Below are positions 26,395 to 35,484 of a stretch of 64,000 nucleotides of DNA, in pieces (positions within the stretch are counted from its first letter, which is position 1; every line of letters starts with the position of its first letter). The notes below the pieces were generated by a model. It searched no databases, was not told the origin of the DNA, and was given only the letters and a program-made list of their open reading frames with translations. Source of the DNA: Duganella sacchari (GTDB lineage: Bacteria > Pseudomonadota > Gammaproteobacteria > Burkholderiales > Burkholderiaceae_D); the NCBI RefSeq assembly GCF_900143065.1, contig NZ_FRCX01000007.1, positions 124,001 to 188,000 of the forward strand, read 5' to 3'. Made by a program: the position numbers and the translations under genes.

Positions 26395-26409
26395 CCAGTT
26401 TATTGCGAT
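26382..26409. promoter_or_regulatory. Candidate ModE-binding site (Mo box)
   Basis: GGCGCTATATA, six bases (ATCCAG) and TTTATTGCGAT match the enterobacterial Mo box (ATCGCTATATA-N6-TATATAACGAT) at about 9/11 and 8/11 positions. It covers the modA -10 and start site. ModE-molybdate, encoded at the end of this operon, would repress modABC here when molybdate is plentiful. Confidence 0.6.
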
Positions 26410-26427
26410 ATACCCAAAGGAGTTGAT

Positions 26428-27171
26428 ATGTTGAAAGCAGGTATGGTTCTGGTGTTGGCGGTCTGGGGTGTGTCGGCGGCGGCAGCGGACATCACGGTAT
26501 CGGCGGCGGCCAGCCTGACCAATGCGTTTAAAGAAATCGGCGTGGCCTTCGAGAAGGAGCATGCGGGCGACAAGGTGCAGTTCAACTTTGCCGCGTCCGA
26601 TCCGCTGGTGCAGCAGATCGCCAAGGGCGCGCCGGTGGACGTGTTTGCCTCTGCCGACCAGGATGCGATGGACAAGGCTGATACGCTGAAGCTGCTGGCG
26701 CCGGGCACGCGCAAGAACTTCGCCAGCAACAGCCTGGTGCTGATCGCGCCGCAGGGCGGCAAGGTGCCGGTCAAGAGCCTGGCCGATGTGGCGCAGGCCG
26801 GCGTGTCGCGCGTCACCATCGGCAATCCGGCCAGCGTGCCGGTCGGCCGCTACACCAAGGCCGCGCTCGAAAACGCCAAGCTGTGGGCCGTGGTAGAACC
26901 GAAGCTGATCCTGGGTACCTCGGTGCGCCAGTGCCTGGATTATGTGGCGCGCGGTGAGGTGGATGCCGGCTTTGTCTACGCCACCGATGCGGCCATCGTC
27001 AAAGACAAGGTCACAGTGGTGGCCACGGTGCCAACCGAAACGCCGGTGACCTATCCGATTGCCGTGATCGCTGCCGGTCCGCAAGCAGTGGCGGGCCGCA
27101 AGTTTGCTGACTACGTGCAGTCGCCGGCCGGCCAGGCGATTCTGGCCAAGTACGGTTTCGGCCGCCCGTAA
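26428..27171 (+). CDS. modA: Molybdate ABC transporter periplasmic binding protein
   Basis: 247 residues from ATG 26428 with AAAGGAG six bases before. A Sec signal peptide (MLKAGMVLVLAVWGVSAAAA) precedes the mature start DITVSAAASLTNAF, the ModA signature. Other family landmarks are FNFAASDPLVQQI and GAPVDVFASADQDAMD. It binds molybdate or tungstate in the periplasm and delivers it to ModB. First gene of modABC-modE. Confidence 0.95.
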   Translation: MLKAGMVLVLAVWGVSAAAADITVSAAASLTNAFKEIGVAFEKEHAGDKVQFNFAASDPLVQQIAKGAPVDVFASADQDAMDKADTLKLLAPGTRKNFASNSLVLIAPQGGKVPVKSLADVAQAGVSRVTIGNPASVPVGRYTKAALENAKLWAVVEPKLILGTSVRQCLDYVARGEVDAGFVYATDAAIVKDKVTVVATVPTETPVTYPIAVIAAGPQAVAGRKFADYVQSPAGQAILAKYGFGRP

Positions 27172-27174
27172 GGC

Positions 27175-27855
27175 ATGGAGTCTGTTGAGCCAGCCTGGGT
27201 AGCCTTACGGCTGTCGCTGAAGGTGGCCTGCTGGGCCACCGTGATTGATCTGGTGTTGGGCGTGGCGCTGGGCTATCTGCTGGCGCGCAAGCGTTTTCCG
27301 GGCCGCGAACTGCTGGACGCGGTGCTGACCTTGCCGATGGTGATGCCGCCCACCGTGCTGGGCTACTATATGCTGGTCATCATTGGCCGCAATGGCGTGG
27401 TGGGCGCGTGGTTGCAGCAGCACTTCGGCATCAACCTGATTTTTACCTGGCAGGCGGCAGTGATTGCCGCCGCCGTGGTGGCGTTCCCGCTGGTGCTCAA
27501 GGGCGCGCGCGCGGCGTTTGAAAGCATCGATACGCAATTCGAGCAGGCCGCGCGCGTGCTGGGCGTATCGTCGTTTGGCGTGTTCCTGCGCGTGACCTTG
27601 CCGCTGGCCTGGCGTGGCGTACTGGGCGGCACCTTGCTGGCGTTTGCCCGTTCGATGGGGGAGTTCGGCGCCACGCTGATGGTGGCGGGCAGCATTCCCG
27701 GCAAGACGCAGACGCTGTCGATTGCCGTGTACGAAGCCGTGCAGGCGGGGCAGGACGACCATGCCAACCTGCTGGTGGTCATCACCTCCGTGGTGTGTGT
27801 GGCGGTGCTCATCACGGCAAACAAACTGACGCCTAACCGTAATCCCCAAGCATGA
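27175..27855 (+). CDS. modB: Molybdate ABC transporter permease
   Basis: 226 residues, five predicted transmembrane helices, and the EAA-loop sequence FEQAARVLGVSSFGVFLRVTLPLAWRGV that contacts the ATPase. The end of the loop region, RSMGEFGATLMVAGSIPGKTQTL, is diagnostic for ModB. It starts three bases after modA and overlaps modC by four bases. Confidence 0.94.
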   Translation: MESVEPAWVALRLSLKVACWATVIDLVLGVALGYLLARKRFPGRELLDAVLTLPMVMPPTVLGYYMLVIIGRNGVVGAWLQQHFGINLIFTWQAAVIAAAVVAFPLVLKGARAAFESIDTQFEQAARVLGVSSFGVFLRVTLPLAWRGVLGGTLLAFARSMGEFGATLMVAGSIPGKTQTLSIAVYEAVQAGQDDHANLLVVITSVVCVAVLITANKLTPNRNPQA

Positions 27856-28541
27856 GTACGCAATTTAAAGTCGATATCCACAAAACCTTGCGCTCGGCGG
27901 ACCGCGAGTTCAAGCTGCATGCGCGCTTTGAATCGGGCAGCCAGCGCGTGGTGGTGTACGGTTCATCGGGGGCCGGCAAGAGCCAGATGATGAAGGCCGT
28001 GGCCGGGCTCATGACGCCGGACAGCGGCCGCATCGAGCTGGCCGGACGCTGCCTGTTCGATAGCAGCACGGGCGTCAACGTGCCGGTGCAGCAGCGCAAG
28101 GTGGCGTATCTGTTCCAGGACTATGCGCTGTTCCCGCATTTGAACGTGCGCCAGAATATCGGCTTTGGCTTGCAGCGCGGCTGGCGCAATCCGCTGTCGC
28201 GCGCCGACAGCGAGGCGATACGCTACTGGATCAACGCGTTTGAACTGGGACATGTGGCGCACCAGTATCCACATGAGCTGTCGGGCGGTCAGCGGCAGCG
28301 CGTGGCCCTGGCGCGCGCGCTGGCGCCGCAGCCGGATGCGCTGCTGCTGGACGAACCATTTGCCGCGCTTGATCCCGGCCTGCGCGAGCGCATGCGCGAG
28401 GAACTGGGCGCCTTGCAGCGCCGGCTGGCCATCCCGATGCTGATGATTACCCATGATCCCGAGGACGTGCGCGCTTTCGGCGAACATGTGCTGCGCATGG
28501 AAAATGGTAGCATCTTCCATGTGGAGGAGAGTGCGGCATGA
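27852..28541 (+). CDS. modC: Molybdate ABC transporter ATP-binding protein, short form
   Basis: 229 residues. Walker A GSSGAGKS (about 36-43), signature LSGGQRQRVALARAL, Walker B ALLLDEPFAALDP and the switch His in ITHDPED are all intact. Canonical ModC is about 350 residues with a C-terminal TOBE/MOP molybdate-sensing domain; that domain is missing here, so feedback inhibition at the transporter is probably absent. The two MOP domains are on the ModE encoded next. It overlaps modB and modE by four bases each. Confidence 0.92.
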   Translation: MSTQFKVDIHKTLRSADREFKLHARFESGSQRVVVYGSSGAGKSQMMKAVAGLMTPDSGRIELAGRCLFDSSTGVNVPVQQRKVAYLFQDYALFPHLNVRQNIGFGLQRGWRNPLSRADSEAIRYWINAFELGHVAHQYPHELSGGQRQRVALARALAPQPDALLLDEPFAALDPGLRERMREELGALQRRLAIPMLMITHDPEDVRAFGEHVLRMENGSIFHVEESAA

Positions 28542-29335
28542 CGATGGAATTACGAGGCAATGTGTGGCTGACCATAGACGGGCAGAAGCTGGGCGGGCAA
28601 GACCGCGTGGCGCTGCTGGCGGCGGTGGCGGCCGAAGGTTCGATCACGGCGGCGGCCAAGGCGGTAGGCATGAGCTACAAGGGCGCATGGGACGCGATCG
28701 AGGCAATGAACAATCTGGCCGGCGAACCGCTGGTCGAACGCGCGGCGGGCGGCAAGGGCGGTGGCGGCACGCGGCTGACGCAGCGGGGTAGTCAACTGGT
28801 CGAAAATTTCCGTAAAATTGATGAGGAACACCAGCGCTTCGTGGCACACCTGAGTGCCCAGTCGCACGCGCTGGCGGACGATTTCTTACTCATACAAAGG
28901 ATGAAGATGAAGACCAGCGCACGCAATCAGTTCAGCGGCAAGGTAGTGGCATTGAAGCATGGCGCAGTCAATGACGAGGTGGAGCTGGAGATTGTCGGCG
29001 GCCAGAAGCTCGTCGCGACCATCACCCGTGACAGCAGCGAAGGGCTGGGGCTGGATGTGGGCGTCGAGGCGTTTGCACTGATCAAGGCCTCGTCGGTGAT
29101 CGTGGCAACTGAACTCGGTGACGTGAAGCTGTCAGCGCGCAACCGGCTGACGGGCAAGGTCAGCCGCGTGTTGCCAGGCGCGGTGAATACCGAAGTGACC
29201 ATTGAACTGCCGGGTGGCGGCACCATCGCCGCCATTGTCACCAAGGACAGCGGCGAATCGCTGGGCCTGGAAGTGGGCACGGAAGCCAGCGCCATCTTCA
29301 AGGCGTCCAGCGTGATTATCGGGACACCGGCCTAA
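28538..29335 (+). CDS. modE: Molybdenum-dependent transcriptional regulator ModE
   Basis: 265 residues. The N-terminal LysR-like winged helix is ModE type (GSITAAAKAVGMSYKGAWDAIEAMNNL, about 34-60; then GGKGGGGTRLTQRG). Two C-terminal MOP domains start at SARNQFSGKVVAL and SARNRLTGKVSRV (about 128 and 200). Molybdate-bound ModE represses modABC and can activate molybdoenzyme genes. A matching Mo box covers the modA promoter. Its stop is two bases from the convergent metallo-beta-lactamase remnant. Confidence 0.94.
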   Translation: MTMELRGNVWLTIDGQKLGGQDRVALLAAVAAEGSITAAAKAVGMSYKGAWDAIEAMNNLAGEPLVERAAGGKGGGGTRLTQRGSQLVENFRKIDEEHQRFVAHLSAQSHALADDFLLIQRMKMKTSARNQFSGKVVALKHGAVNDEVELEIVGGQKLVATITRDSSEGLGLDVGVEAFALIKASSVIVATELGDVKLSARNRLTGKVSRVLPGAVNTEVTIELPGGGTIAAIVTKDSGESLGLEVGTEASAIFKASSVIIGTPA

Positions 29336-29337
29336 GC

Positions 29338-30125
29338 CTAACGCGGGCGGCACAGCCTTGCATGGTTCACCTGAATTTCCATCGCGATCCAGTCCTTGAG
29401 CTGCCAGTCCGGGTGCTGTGCCGCCAATAACGGCGTTGCTTCCTGCTGCAAGTCGCCGAGCGTCTTGCCGGCGGCGCAGCCCGACACCACAGCCTCGCGC
29501 GCCTGCTCGATGTGCTGGGCGGCAGCATCCAGGTCGGCACGGCTGCCGATGCGCCCATGACCGGGAATCACGATCTGCGGCTGCGTGGCGCGACCTGGCG
29601 CAGGATGTCGCGCCCGCCCAGGTCGATCGATGCAGCATCTTCGTAGACCACATCGGGGGCCACAAGCCGCACATCGCGCATGGCTTTCGCCACCCCCAGC
29701 CTGGTGGCAAATAACGATTGGTAGCCAGGCGCTTTCTGCTGCATCTCGTCGCGCTGGGCACGGTTGTAAATGATGGTCGCCTGTCCTTTGAACACCTGGG
29801 CGCCAAAGCCATGTTCGGGATGGAAATGGGTCACGGTCAGATACAGTTTGCGCCGGCCCGCGAGTTTTTTTGCGGCCTTCAGCACCCGCTGCGCGCTTTC
29901 CGTGCCGAGGCCGGTGTCAACCACCAGCACCGCATCCCTGCCCACGATGATGGTGATGTTGGGCACCAGCATAATGTGCTGGCGGTCTTCGATGACATAG
30001 ACGCCTTCGCTTACCCTGGTCATGTTTGCCAGCCGGATGGTTTTCTCGGCAGAGAGGTCCTTTGCGGCGCCCTGCGCGCTGGCCATCAGGCCGATGCTGA
30101 GTGCAGTGGCGATGAGCTTTTTCAT
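29338..30125 (-). pseudogene. Metallo-beta-lactamase-fold gene broken by internal deletion and frameshift
   Basis: The frame from ATG 30125 encodes a signal peptide and the N-terminal half of an MBL hydrolase (H100, H102, H105 in THFHPEHGFGAQVF), reaching IDLGGRDIL and then a stop at 29568. The remainder continues in another frame from about 29590 with the typical PQIVIPGHG motif and C-terminal helices, ending at 29338. The stretch that should carry the AHTxGD motif and the metal-binding Asp, roughly 80 residues, is missing. The enzyme cannot be functional. It followed the DUF1579 gene in an operon (ATGA overlap). Confidence 0.8.
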
Positions 30126-30748
30126 AGCCCACCTTTGCGGCGCGCGTAGGCATAGCGATGCGCCAACCATTTGGTGCCGCTGCCATCGGCAAGGATGAAA
30201 TACTGGTCCTTGGTTTCCGTGTCGGGGCCGGTCTGTTCGATGATCTCTTCCATGCGCAGCAACTGGCCACTGACAGTGGCACCGGCGCCTGGGAAGGCAA
30301 ACGGCTCGAACTGGATGCGAATGCGGCGGACGTCGTCGTGCTCGTAGCTCCAGGCTGGCATCAGGCCTGCGGCGACACGGGTGTCCATCGACAGATACTC
30401 CCAGCGTCCGGTGACGCGGTTGTAGCCGAGGTAGTCCATTCGATGCAGTGCCGCATCGCTGCGCTGTGCGGAGGCATACAACATCTCCTGCAGATACAGG
30501 CCAACCATTTGCCGGTGCGCGACCTGGCCATGGATCACCGCTGGCTCCGCGCCCGGACGCGCCCAGACGGTTTCGCTGACATCCCACCATCCTGCACGCG
30601 CAGCCAGCGCCGCAGCGTCGGCGCCCGGCAGGTTCATGCTGTCCACCGTGACGGTGGTGTTTGCCACGCCCTGGGCATGCAGCAGTGCGCAGGGATTCAA
30701 GGCAAACATGCCCGCCAACCACAGTCCCGTGATGCCGATTTTCGCCAT
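30122..30748 (-). CDS. DUF1579-type secreted protein
   Basis: 208 residues from ATG 30748 (AAGGAA upstream). A signal peptide (MAKIGITGLWLAGMFALNPCALLHA) predicts periplasmic export. The mature part is a beta-rich, lipocalin-like domain with GWWDVSETVW and LHRMDYLGYNRVTGRWEYLSMD, typical of DUF1579. Function unknown. It overlaps the metallo-beta-lactamase remnant downstream. A LysR gene lies divergently upstream and probably controls the pair. Confidence 0.75.
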   Translation of the reverse strand: MAKIGITGLWLAGMFALNPCALLHAQGVANTTVTVDSMNLPGADAAALAARAGWWDVSETVWARPGAEPAVIHGQVAHRQMVGLYLQEMLYASAQRSDAALHRMDYLGYNRVTGRWEYLSMDTRVAAGLMPAWSYEHDDVRRIRIQFEPFAFPGAGATVSGQLLRMEEIIEQTGPDTETKDQYFILADGSGTKWLAHRYAYARRKGGL

Positions 30749-30791
30749 ACCATTTCCTTGTCTGATGCGCCCGAAGGCGAGTTCAGTGATA

Positions 30792-30820
30792 GTATTTTGT
30801 TTCGAATCGCGCATAAATAC
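30792..30820. promoter_or_regulatory. Candidate LysR-type operator in a divergent promoter region
   Basis: GTATTT (30792-30797) and AAATAC (30815-30820) form an inverted repeat with a 17-base spacer in the 108-base gap between the divergent DUF1579 and LysR genes. LTTR sites are dyads in such gaps, but the spacing is longer than the classic T-N11-A. Confidence 0.35.
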
Positions 30821-30856
30821 CGATATGGGCACGTGTATCACAACTGGGAGTGTGGA

Positions 30857-31747
30857 ATGGATCGTCTGGCCAGCATGGCGGCCTTTGTCAAAACGGTGGA
30901 AGTGGGTTCGTTTGCGGCCGCTGCAAGTGCGCTGGCGATGTCGCCGCAAATGATTGCGAGGCACATCAGCTGGCTGGAAAGCCGTCTGGGTGCGCGCCTG
31001 ATTAACCGCACCACACGCCGCCAGAGCCTGACCGAAATGGGCAAGGCCTATTACGAGCGCTGCAAGGTGGTGCTGGCCGACGCCGACTGGGCCGATTCGC
31101 TGGCCGACCAGGCGTATGAAGCGCCGCGTGGCCGTTTGCGTGTCAATGCGCCCGTCAGCTTCGGCACGCATACGCTGATGCCGGTGGTGGCGCGCTATCT
31201 GAAGCGTTACCCGGAAGTGGAGATGGAGCTGGTGCTGAATGACCGCTATGTTGATCCGGTAGAGGAAGAGTTTGAGGCGGTGTTCAGGATCGGCACGCTC
31301 AAGGATTCCAGTTTCATGGCGCGCGCGCTCAAGCCGTTCAACCTGGTCGCCTGCGCCTCTCCCGGTTATCTGAAGGAACGTGGCGTGCCGAAGACGCCGG
31401 CGGAACTGGAACAGCATGAATGCCTGGCCTATGCGTCCGCAACAGGACCGGCCACCAGCGACTGGCGTTTCATGCGTGACGGTGAAAATTTTACGATCAA
31501 CGTCAAGACGCGCCTGCGGTTGAACGATGCCAAGGCGCTGCTGAACGCGGCGCTGCATGACCTGGGCATCGTGTTTGTCGCTGAAGATCTGGCGCGCGAG
31601 AGCCTGAACTCGGGGCGGCTGGTGAAAGTGCTGGCGGAATATGAAACCCCGTCACGCCCCATCCACCTGATTTACCACCCCGACCGCCGTCAGACGCCGA
31701 AACTGAAGAGCTTTATCAGCGCCGTAGTCAGCGAGCTTGCGTTGTGA
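30857..31747 (+). CDS. LysR-family transcriptional regulator
   Basis: 296 residues. The N-terminal helix-turn-helix (FVKTVEVGSFAAAASALAMSPQMIARHISWLESRLGARL) is the LysR type, and the effector-binding domain starts near residue 90 (GRLRVNAPVSFGTHTLMPVVARYLKRYPEVE), closely like the CrgA/AaeR-type group. It is transcribed divergently from the DUF1579 and MBL-remnant operon. Part of its original target operon is now a pseudogene. Effector unknown. Confidence 0.9.
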   Translation: MDRLASMAAFVKTVEVGSFAAAASALAMSPQMIARHISWLESRLGARLINRTTRRQSLTEMGKAYYERCKVVLADADWADSLADQAYEAPRGRLRVNAPVSFGTHTLMPVVARYLKRYPEVEMELVLNDRYVDPVEEEFEAVFRIGTLKDSSFMARALKPFNLVACASPGYLKERGVPKTPAELEQHECLAYASATGPATSDWRFMRDGENFTINVKTRLRLNDAKALLNAALHDLGIVFVAEDLARESLNSGRLVKVLAEYETPSRPIHLIYHPDRRQTPKLKSFISAVVSELAL

Positions 31748-31771
31748 TGCCGCGCGGCGCGCACTGCCGTC

Positions 31772-32248
31772 TTACACCGGGTCAGAGGAGTAGGTGAGCG
31801 CGGCGATGTACCAGCCGTCGCTGCCCTTGACCAGTTGCCAGGTTTCGCTGCCGCGATTGGTTGGCTTACCGTCGATCATGAAGACAAAGTCGAAGTAGAC
31901 CGAAGCGATCGTGCCATCGCTGCTGATTTGCTGCCGGGTATGCGTGGGATTGAAACTGGCTTTGGAGGTGGACACCAGTTTGGCAAAGCTGGCATAGCTG
32001 CCCACCCTGATCTTGGGCGCGTCCGGCGACTTTTCCCTGGCCGCCACATAGGCCTGGTCGGATAGCACGTTCAGCCAGATGCTGGTGGGCAGGAACAGGG
32101 CGGCCAACCGGTCGCCATCGTGACTGAGGACGGCTTCATGGTAGGCATCCATGACATGCTGGACGTCGAGCCGGTCACTGCGGGTATCGGCGTAAGCCAG
32201 GTTCGCCAGGCTGGCGGCAAGCACAAATGCAAGGGAGTACAGTTTCAT
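31772..32248 (-). CDS. SnoaL/NTF2-like secreted protein
   Basis: 158 residues with a signal peptide (MKLYSLAFVLAASLANLAYA). The mature part is a nuclear-transport-factor-2-like fold: helix (RLDVQHVMDAYHEAVLSHDGDRLAALF) then curved beta strands (TIASVYFDFVFMIDGKPTNRGSETWQLVKGSDGWYIAALTY, ending in the W-x-I-A-A motif). Such proteins are small periplasmic binding or isomerase-like domains of uncertain function. Converges with lysR. Confidence 0.75.
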   Translation of the reverse strand: MKLYSLAFVLAASLANLAYADTRSDRLDVQHVMDAYHEAVLSHDGDRLAALFLPTSIWLNVLSDQAYVAAREKSPDAPKIRVGSYASFAKLVSTSKASFNPTHTRQQISSDGTIASVYFDFVFMIDGKPTNRGSETWQLVKGSDGWYIAALTYSSDPV

Positions 32249-32267
32249 CGGGATAGTTCGCTTTCTG

Positions 32268-33395
32268 TTAGTGGACATAGCGCTTGCTGAGCCAGCGGCG
32301 CACCGGGATGTCATAGAAGGTCAGGCAGAGATAGGCGGTTGTGACGCAGGCCAGGAACGTGGCGATGGTCATGGGCAGCGCGTCCGCCAGCGGAATCTTG
32401 CGCTGGTTGACCCAGGCAATATAGGTGTACACGAACGGGTAGTGGATGATGTAGATGGGATAGGAGATCGCGCCGAGAAAGCCGCAGATCCTGGCGCCCA
32501 TGCGCGTGTTCACGCTGCCGCTGGCGCCGATATAGACCACCAGTGGAAACACCAGCGCAATGCACAGCGCGTCATACAGGCCGTTCTTCCACAGATCGGC
32601 GGGACCGCCCAGACGCGGCCAGGCAAGCGCAGCGATGATGATGACGCTGCTCAGCAGGAATGCGTGCCGGATGCGGCCAACAGTCACGATGCGCGACAGC
32701 AGCAGGCCGGCAAAGAAGGGATACAGCAGGCGGGTCAGGCCAATCCGCATCTGCACCGGTTCCAGCGACCAGCCGCCGATGACGTCGCCGTTCGGACCGG
32801 TGAGGCAATAGTGCACCAGCACGCAGCCGGTCACGAAGACGAAGCACGCCAGCACGGTTTTCGAGAACTTGCGCACGAACAGCGCGTAGAGGATGTTGGC
32901 AACGTATTCGTAGAACAGCGACCAGGATGGGCCATTCAGCGGATGCATCTCGCTCCAGCCACGGATGTCGAGCGCTGCGCCAACCGGGATCAGCGTCATG
33001 CCGATCACCATGACCGTCAGCATCAGCCATGCTGGTGTAGCCTGGATATTGGGGAAGGCCGCACTGGCCTGGACGTAGAACAGCGCGGCGCCAATCAGCA
33101 TTGCCACCACGATCATCGGGTGCAGGCGGATCAGGCGGCGCTTGAAAAACTCCATGGTGGACATGGTGCGCCAGCGGTCATCATAGGCATAGCCGATCAC
33201 GAAACCGGACAGCACGAAAAAGAAATCGACCGCAAGATAGCCATGGTTGATGATCTGCTCGAAGCGGCTGGCCGTATGGGCTTCGAACAGGTGAAAGGCA
33301 ACCACCATGAGCGCGGCCACGCCCCGTAGGCCGTCCAGGATGGCGTAATGCTGCTTGGTGTCAGTAAAGCCGACCGGCGCTGCGTTGTTTGTCAC
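32268..33395 (-). CDS. Acyltransferase 3 (OafA/YrhL family)
   Basis: 375 residues from GTG 33395, chosen because AGGAG sits at the right spacing; the longer ATG frame has no such site. About ten transmembrane helices. Family motifs are ILDGLRGVAALMVVAFHLFE with the catalytic-type His, FFFVLSGFVIGY and RRLIRLHPMIV. Such proteins transfer acetyl or other acyl groups to membrane-side polysaccharides or lipids. It is 19 bases upstream of the SnoaL-like gene. Confidence 0.9.
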   Translation of the reverse strand: MTNNAAPVGFTDTKQHYAILDGLRGVAALMVVAFHLFEAHTASRFEQIINHGYLAVDFFFVLSGFVIGYAYDDRWRTMSTMEFFKRRLIRLHPMIVVAMLIGAALFYVQASAAFPNIQATPAWLMLTVMVIGMTLIPVGAALDIRGWSEMHPLNGPSWSLFYEYVANILYALFVRKFSKTVLACFVFVTGCVLVHYCLTGPNGDVIGGWSLEPVQMRIGLTRLLYPFFAGLLLSRIVTVGRIRHAFLLSSVIIIAALAWPRLGGPADLWKNGLYDALCIALVFPLVVYIGASGSVNTRMGARICGFLGAISYPIYIIHYPFVYTYIAWVNQRKIPLADALPMTIATFLACVTTAYLCLTFYDIPVRRWLSKRYVH

Positions 33396-33426
33396 TGAGT
33401 CTCCTGTGGTTATTTTAAGTGTGGTG

Positions 33427-35259
33427 CTACCGTGCCTTGATGATGTCCGCCAGCCGGTCCGGCATGCCGGGGATAGCCTCGAGGGCCGGATAGCGCTCAC
33501 CACCATCATGGACAACGCTGATTTGCGTGCCATTCTGCAAGGATAATTGAATCGCGCCGTGCGCGCTGCGGATCGCCTGTTGCAGCACGGCGGTGCTGTA
33601 CGGCTGTCCTTGTACCGTGGCGATCACGGCGCCCGGCACCAGGCCGGCCTGGCTGGCGGCGCTGTCGAACAGCACATCGGTGATCTCGCCGCGCCGGTTG
33701 ACATTGAGTCCGAGCGAATACTCAAAGCTGTTTTTGCCATTGAAGGCCGACCATGCGCTCGGCTGGTCGCGGTACACCAGGCGATAGCCCGCGCCCTGTA
33801 TCCCGCTCAGGGTGGGATTGGGCTGCAAGGATAGCACGCGTTCCCGCAGGAAGCTGGCCCAGTCCAACGGCACCACCTGATTCAGGGCGGCGATCACGTC
33901 GTCCATCTGATAGGGGCGGGCGATGGGGCCGGTGTTGGCGCCGCCACCGTAAAACAGCGCAACGAAGTCGTCGAGCGATTTTTTCCCCGCGCTGGCGTTA
34001 CGCAGCGCCACATCGACATCGAGCCAGACCATGGCCCCTTCACGGTAGAAATCGAAGCCGTTGCGGCGCCAGTTGTCATAGGCCCGATCCTGATTGGCCC
34101 AGAGCGCCATGGCCATGCGGCCGTTGTCTTCCAGGTCGCGCCATGTGCGACCCTGGCGATGCTCTATCGCTGCGGCGTTATCGGCGAGCACGCCGCGGAA
34201 CTGTTCCAGGTCCCACATGCCGGCGCGTGCGGCAAGCACGGTGCCCAGGTAGTCGCTCAGACCTTCGACGATCCACAGCTCGCTGCCATCCGGCGGCGAC
34301 TGGAAATTCGGTGCACTGAGGCCGGCGGGGCGGCGGTATTTGCCGTTCCAGCTATGCACCAGGTCATGGGGAATGAAGTTGGCATAGCGCGTCAGCATGG
34401 TGTCGTCGGTCAGGAACTTGGCGGGACGGCGGTTGTCCAGCGACTGGTGGTGATCGACGGCGCGACCGGAAATATGGTCGGACAGCGTGACCAGAAAGCG
34501 GAAGGTATCGTAGTGACGGTAGCCAAACAGCTTGCCGCTCTGGCGCACCAGACTGGATAACTGTTCGATGCGGGCGGCGGGGATATCGAGGTCCGCCGGC
34601 GTGTCGGCCACCATGTCCAGATAGTGCGCGGGCGTGACATCGGGCGCCAAGGGGATTTCGCGGAAATAGCGGCCGGCGATGAGCGGCGAATCCACCAGGC
34701 GCTCAAGCGAGGTGGGGCGGAAAGTGATGCTGCCGTCCGCCTCCTGGCGTGCGGTTTCCAATGCGCTGGCGTGGCGCCATTGCGGGGGCAGGGTGACGGC
34801 AGGCTGGACCTGAATGTCGCTGACCTTGGCGCCAGCGTCAGCATAGGGGTAGAGCAGCACCGCGTTCCAGCTCAAGATGGCGATCTTGTCGCTGGTCGAT
34901 CCGCCGCCTTCGGCTGGCGGATCGCTGGCGATGAAGTCGCTGCGGATCTCGATGCTGTGCACGTCGGTCGGGACGTCCAGATGATAGAGGAACACGTCGT
35001 ACGGATCGCGTCTCCAGCGGATGGGACGGCCGTTGCCGGTGATGAACAGGCCGGTATGCTGCTGCACCGGCCCCAGGTCGTGCTCGGCGGGCAGCCATTT
35101 CGGATACGCCAGACGCAGCGGCCCTGGCTCGACCGGGATGGTTTCGACCGCATGGAGCAACTTGCGTGGCGCGTCCCGTAAATCGACCTGCAATGTGATC
35201 GGCGCTGCGCTGGCACAGGATGCCAGCAGCGTCAGTGCAATCAGCCATCCTGCTCGCAT
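33427..35259 (-). CDS. M61 glycyl-aminopeptidase-family protein with PDZ domain, HDxxH variant
   Basis: 610 residues from ATG 35259 (GGGAG upstream). Signal peptide to about residue 19 (SCASA). The central region has the M61 signature, but the zinc motif reads HDLVHSWNG (H298, D299, H302), where active M61 peptidases have HExxH. The third ligand is apparently in WIVEGLSDYLG. A PDZ domain lies near 505-570 (SLGLNVNRRGEITDVLFDSAASQAGLVPGAVIATVQG). The catalytic Glu-to-Asp change leaves activity in doubt. Divergent from a LysR gene. Confidence 0.88.
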   Translation of the reverse strand: MRAGWLIALTLLASCASAAPITLQVDLRDAPRKLLHAVETIPVEPGPLRLAYPKWLPAEHDLGPVQQHTGLFITGNGRPIRWRRDPYDVFLYHLDVPTDVHSIEIRSDFIASDPPAEGGGSTSDKIAILSWNAVLLYPYADAGAKVSDIQVQPAVTLPPQWRHASALETARQEADGSITFRPTSLERLVDSPLIAGRYFREIPLAPDVTPAHYLDMVADTPADLDIPAARIEQLSSLVRQSGKLFGYRHYDTFRFLVTLSDHISGRAVDHHQSLDNRRPAKFLTDDTMLTRYANFIPHDLVHSWNGKYRRPAGLSAPNFQSPPDGSELWIVEGLSDYLGTVLAARAGMWDLEQFRGVLADNAAAIEHRQGRTWRDLEDNGRMAMALWANQDRAYDNWRRNGFDFYREGAMVWLDVDVALRNASAGKKSLDDFVALFYGGGANTGPIARPYQMDDVIAALNQVVPLDWASFLRERVLSLQPNPTLSGIQGAGYRLVYRDQPSAWSAFNGKNSFEYSLGLNVNRRGEITDVLFDSAASQAGLVPGAVIATVQGQPYSTAVLQQAIRSAHGAIQLSLQNGTQISVVHDGGERYPALEAIPGMPDRLADIIKAR

Positions 35260-35484
35260 GTGCCTGCTCCCTTGAAAGTGGGCAAGCATAGCGATAGTCA
35301 AGGTGATTGAGTAACGAAACTTTTTAATACCCGGCATTAGGGCTGCTAATGTCGGGACATTACCTCAAACGATGGAGGAGTGAAATCCGTAGTTTCCGTC
35401 TGGTACACGGATGGGCAAGTGGGGTAAGGTTGCGTATTGGCTCAGTTGAGTTGCCCAGTCACCCCTATCGATACAGTGTGCCGC

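Noticed and set aside
29568..30722. 384-residue minus-strand frame
   Set aside because: It joins the out-of-frame sequence of the DUF1579 gene to the damaged MBL gene; the real starts are 30748 and 30125.
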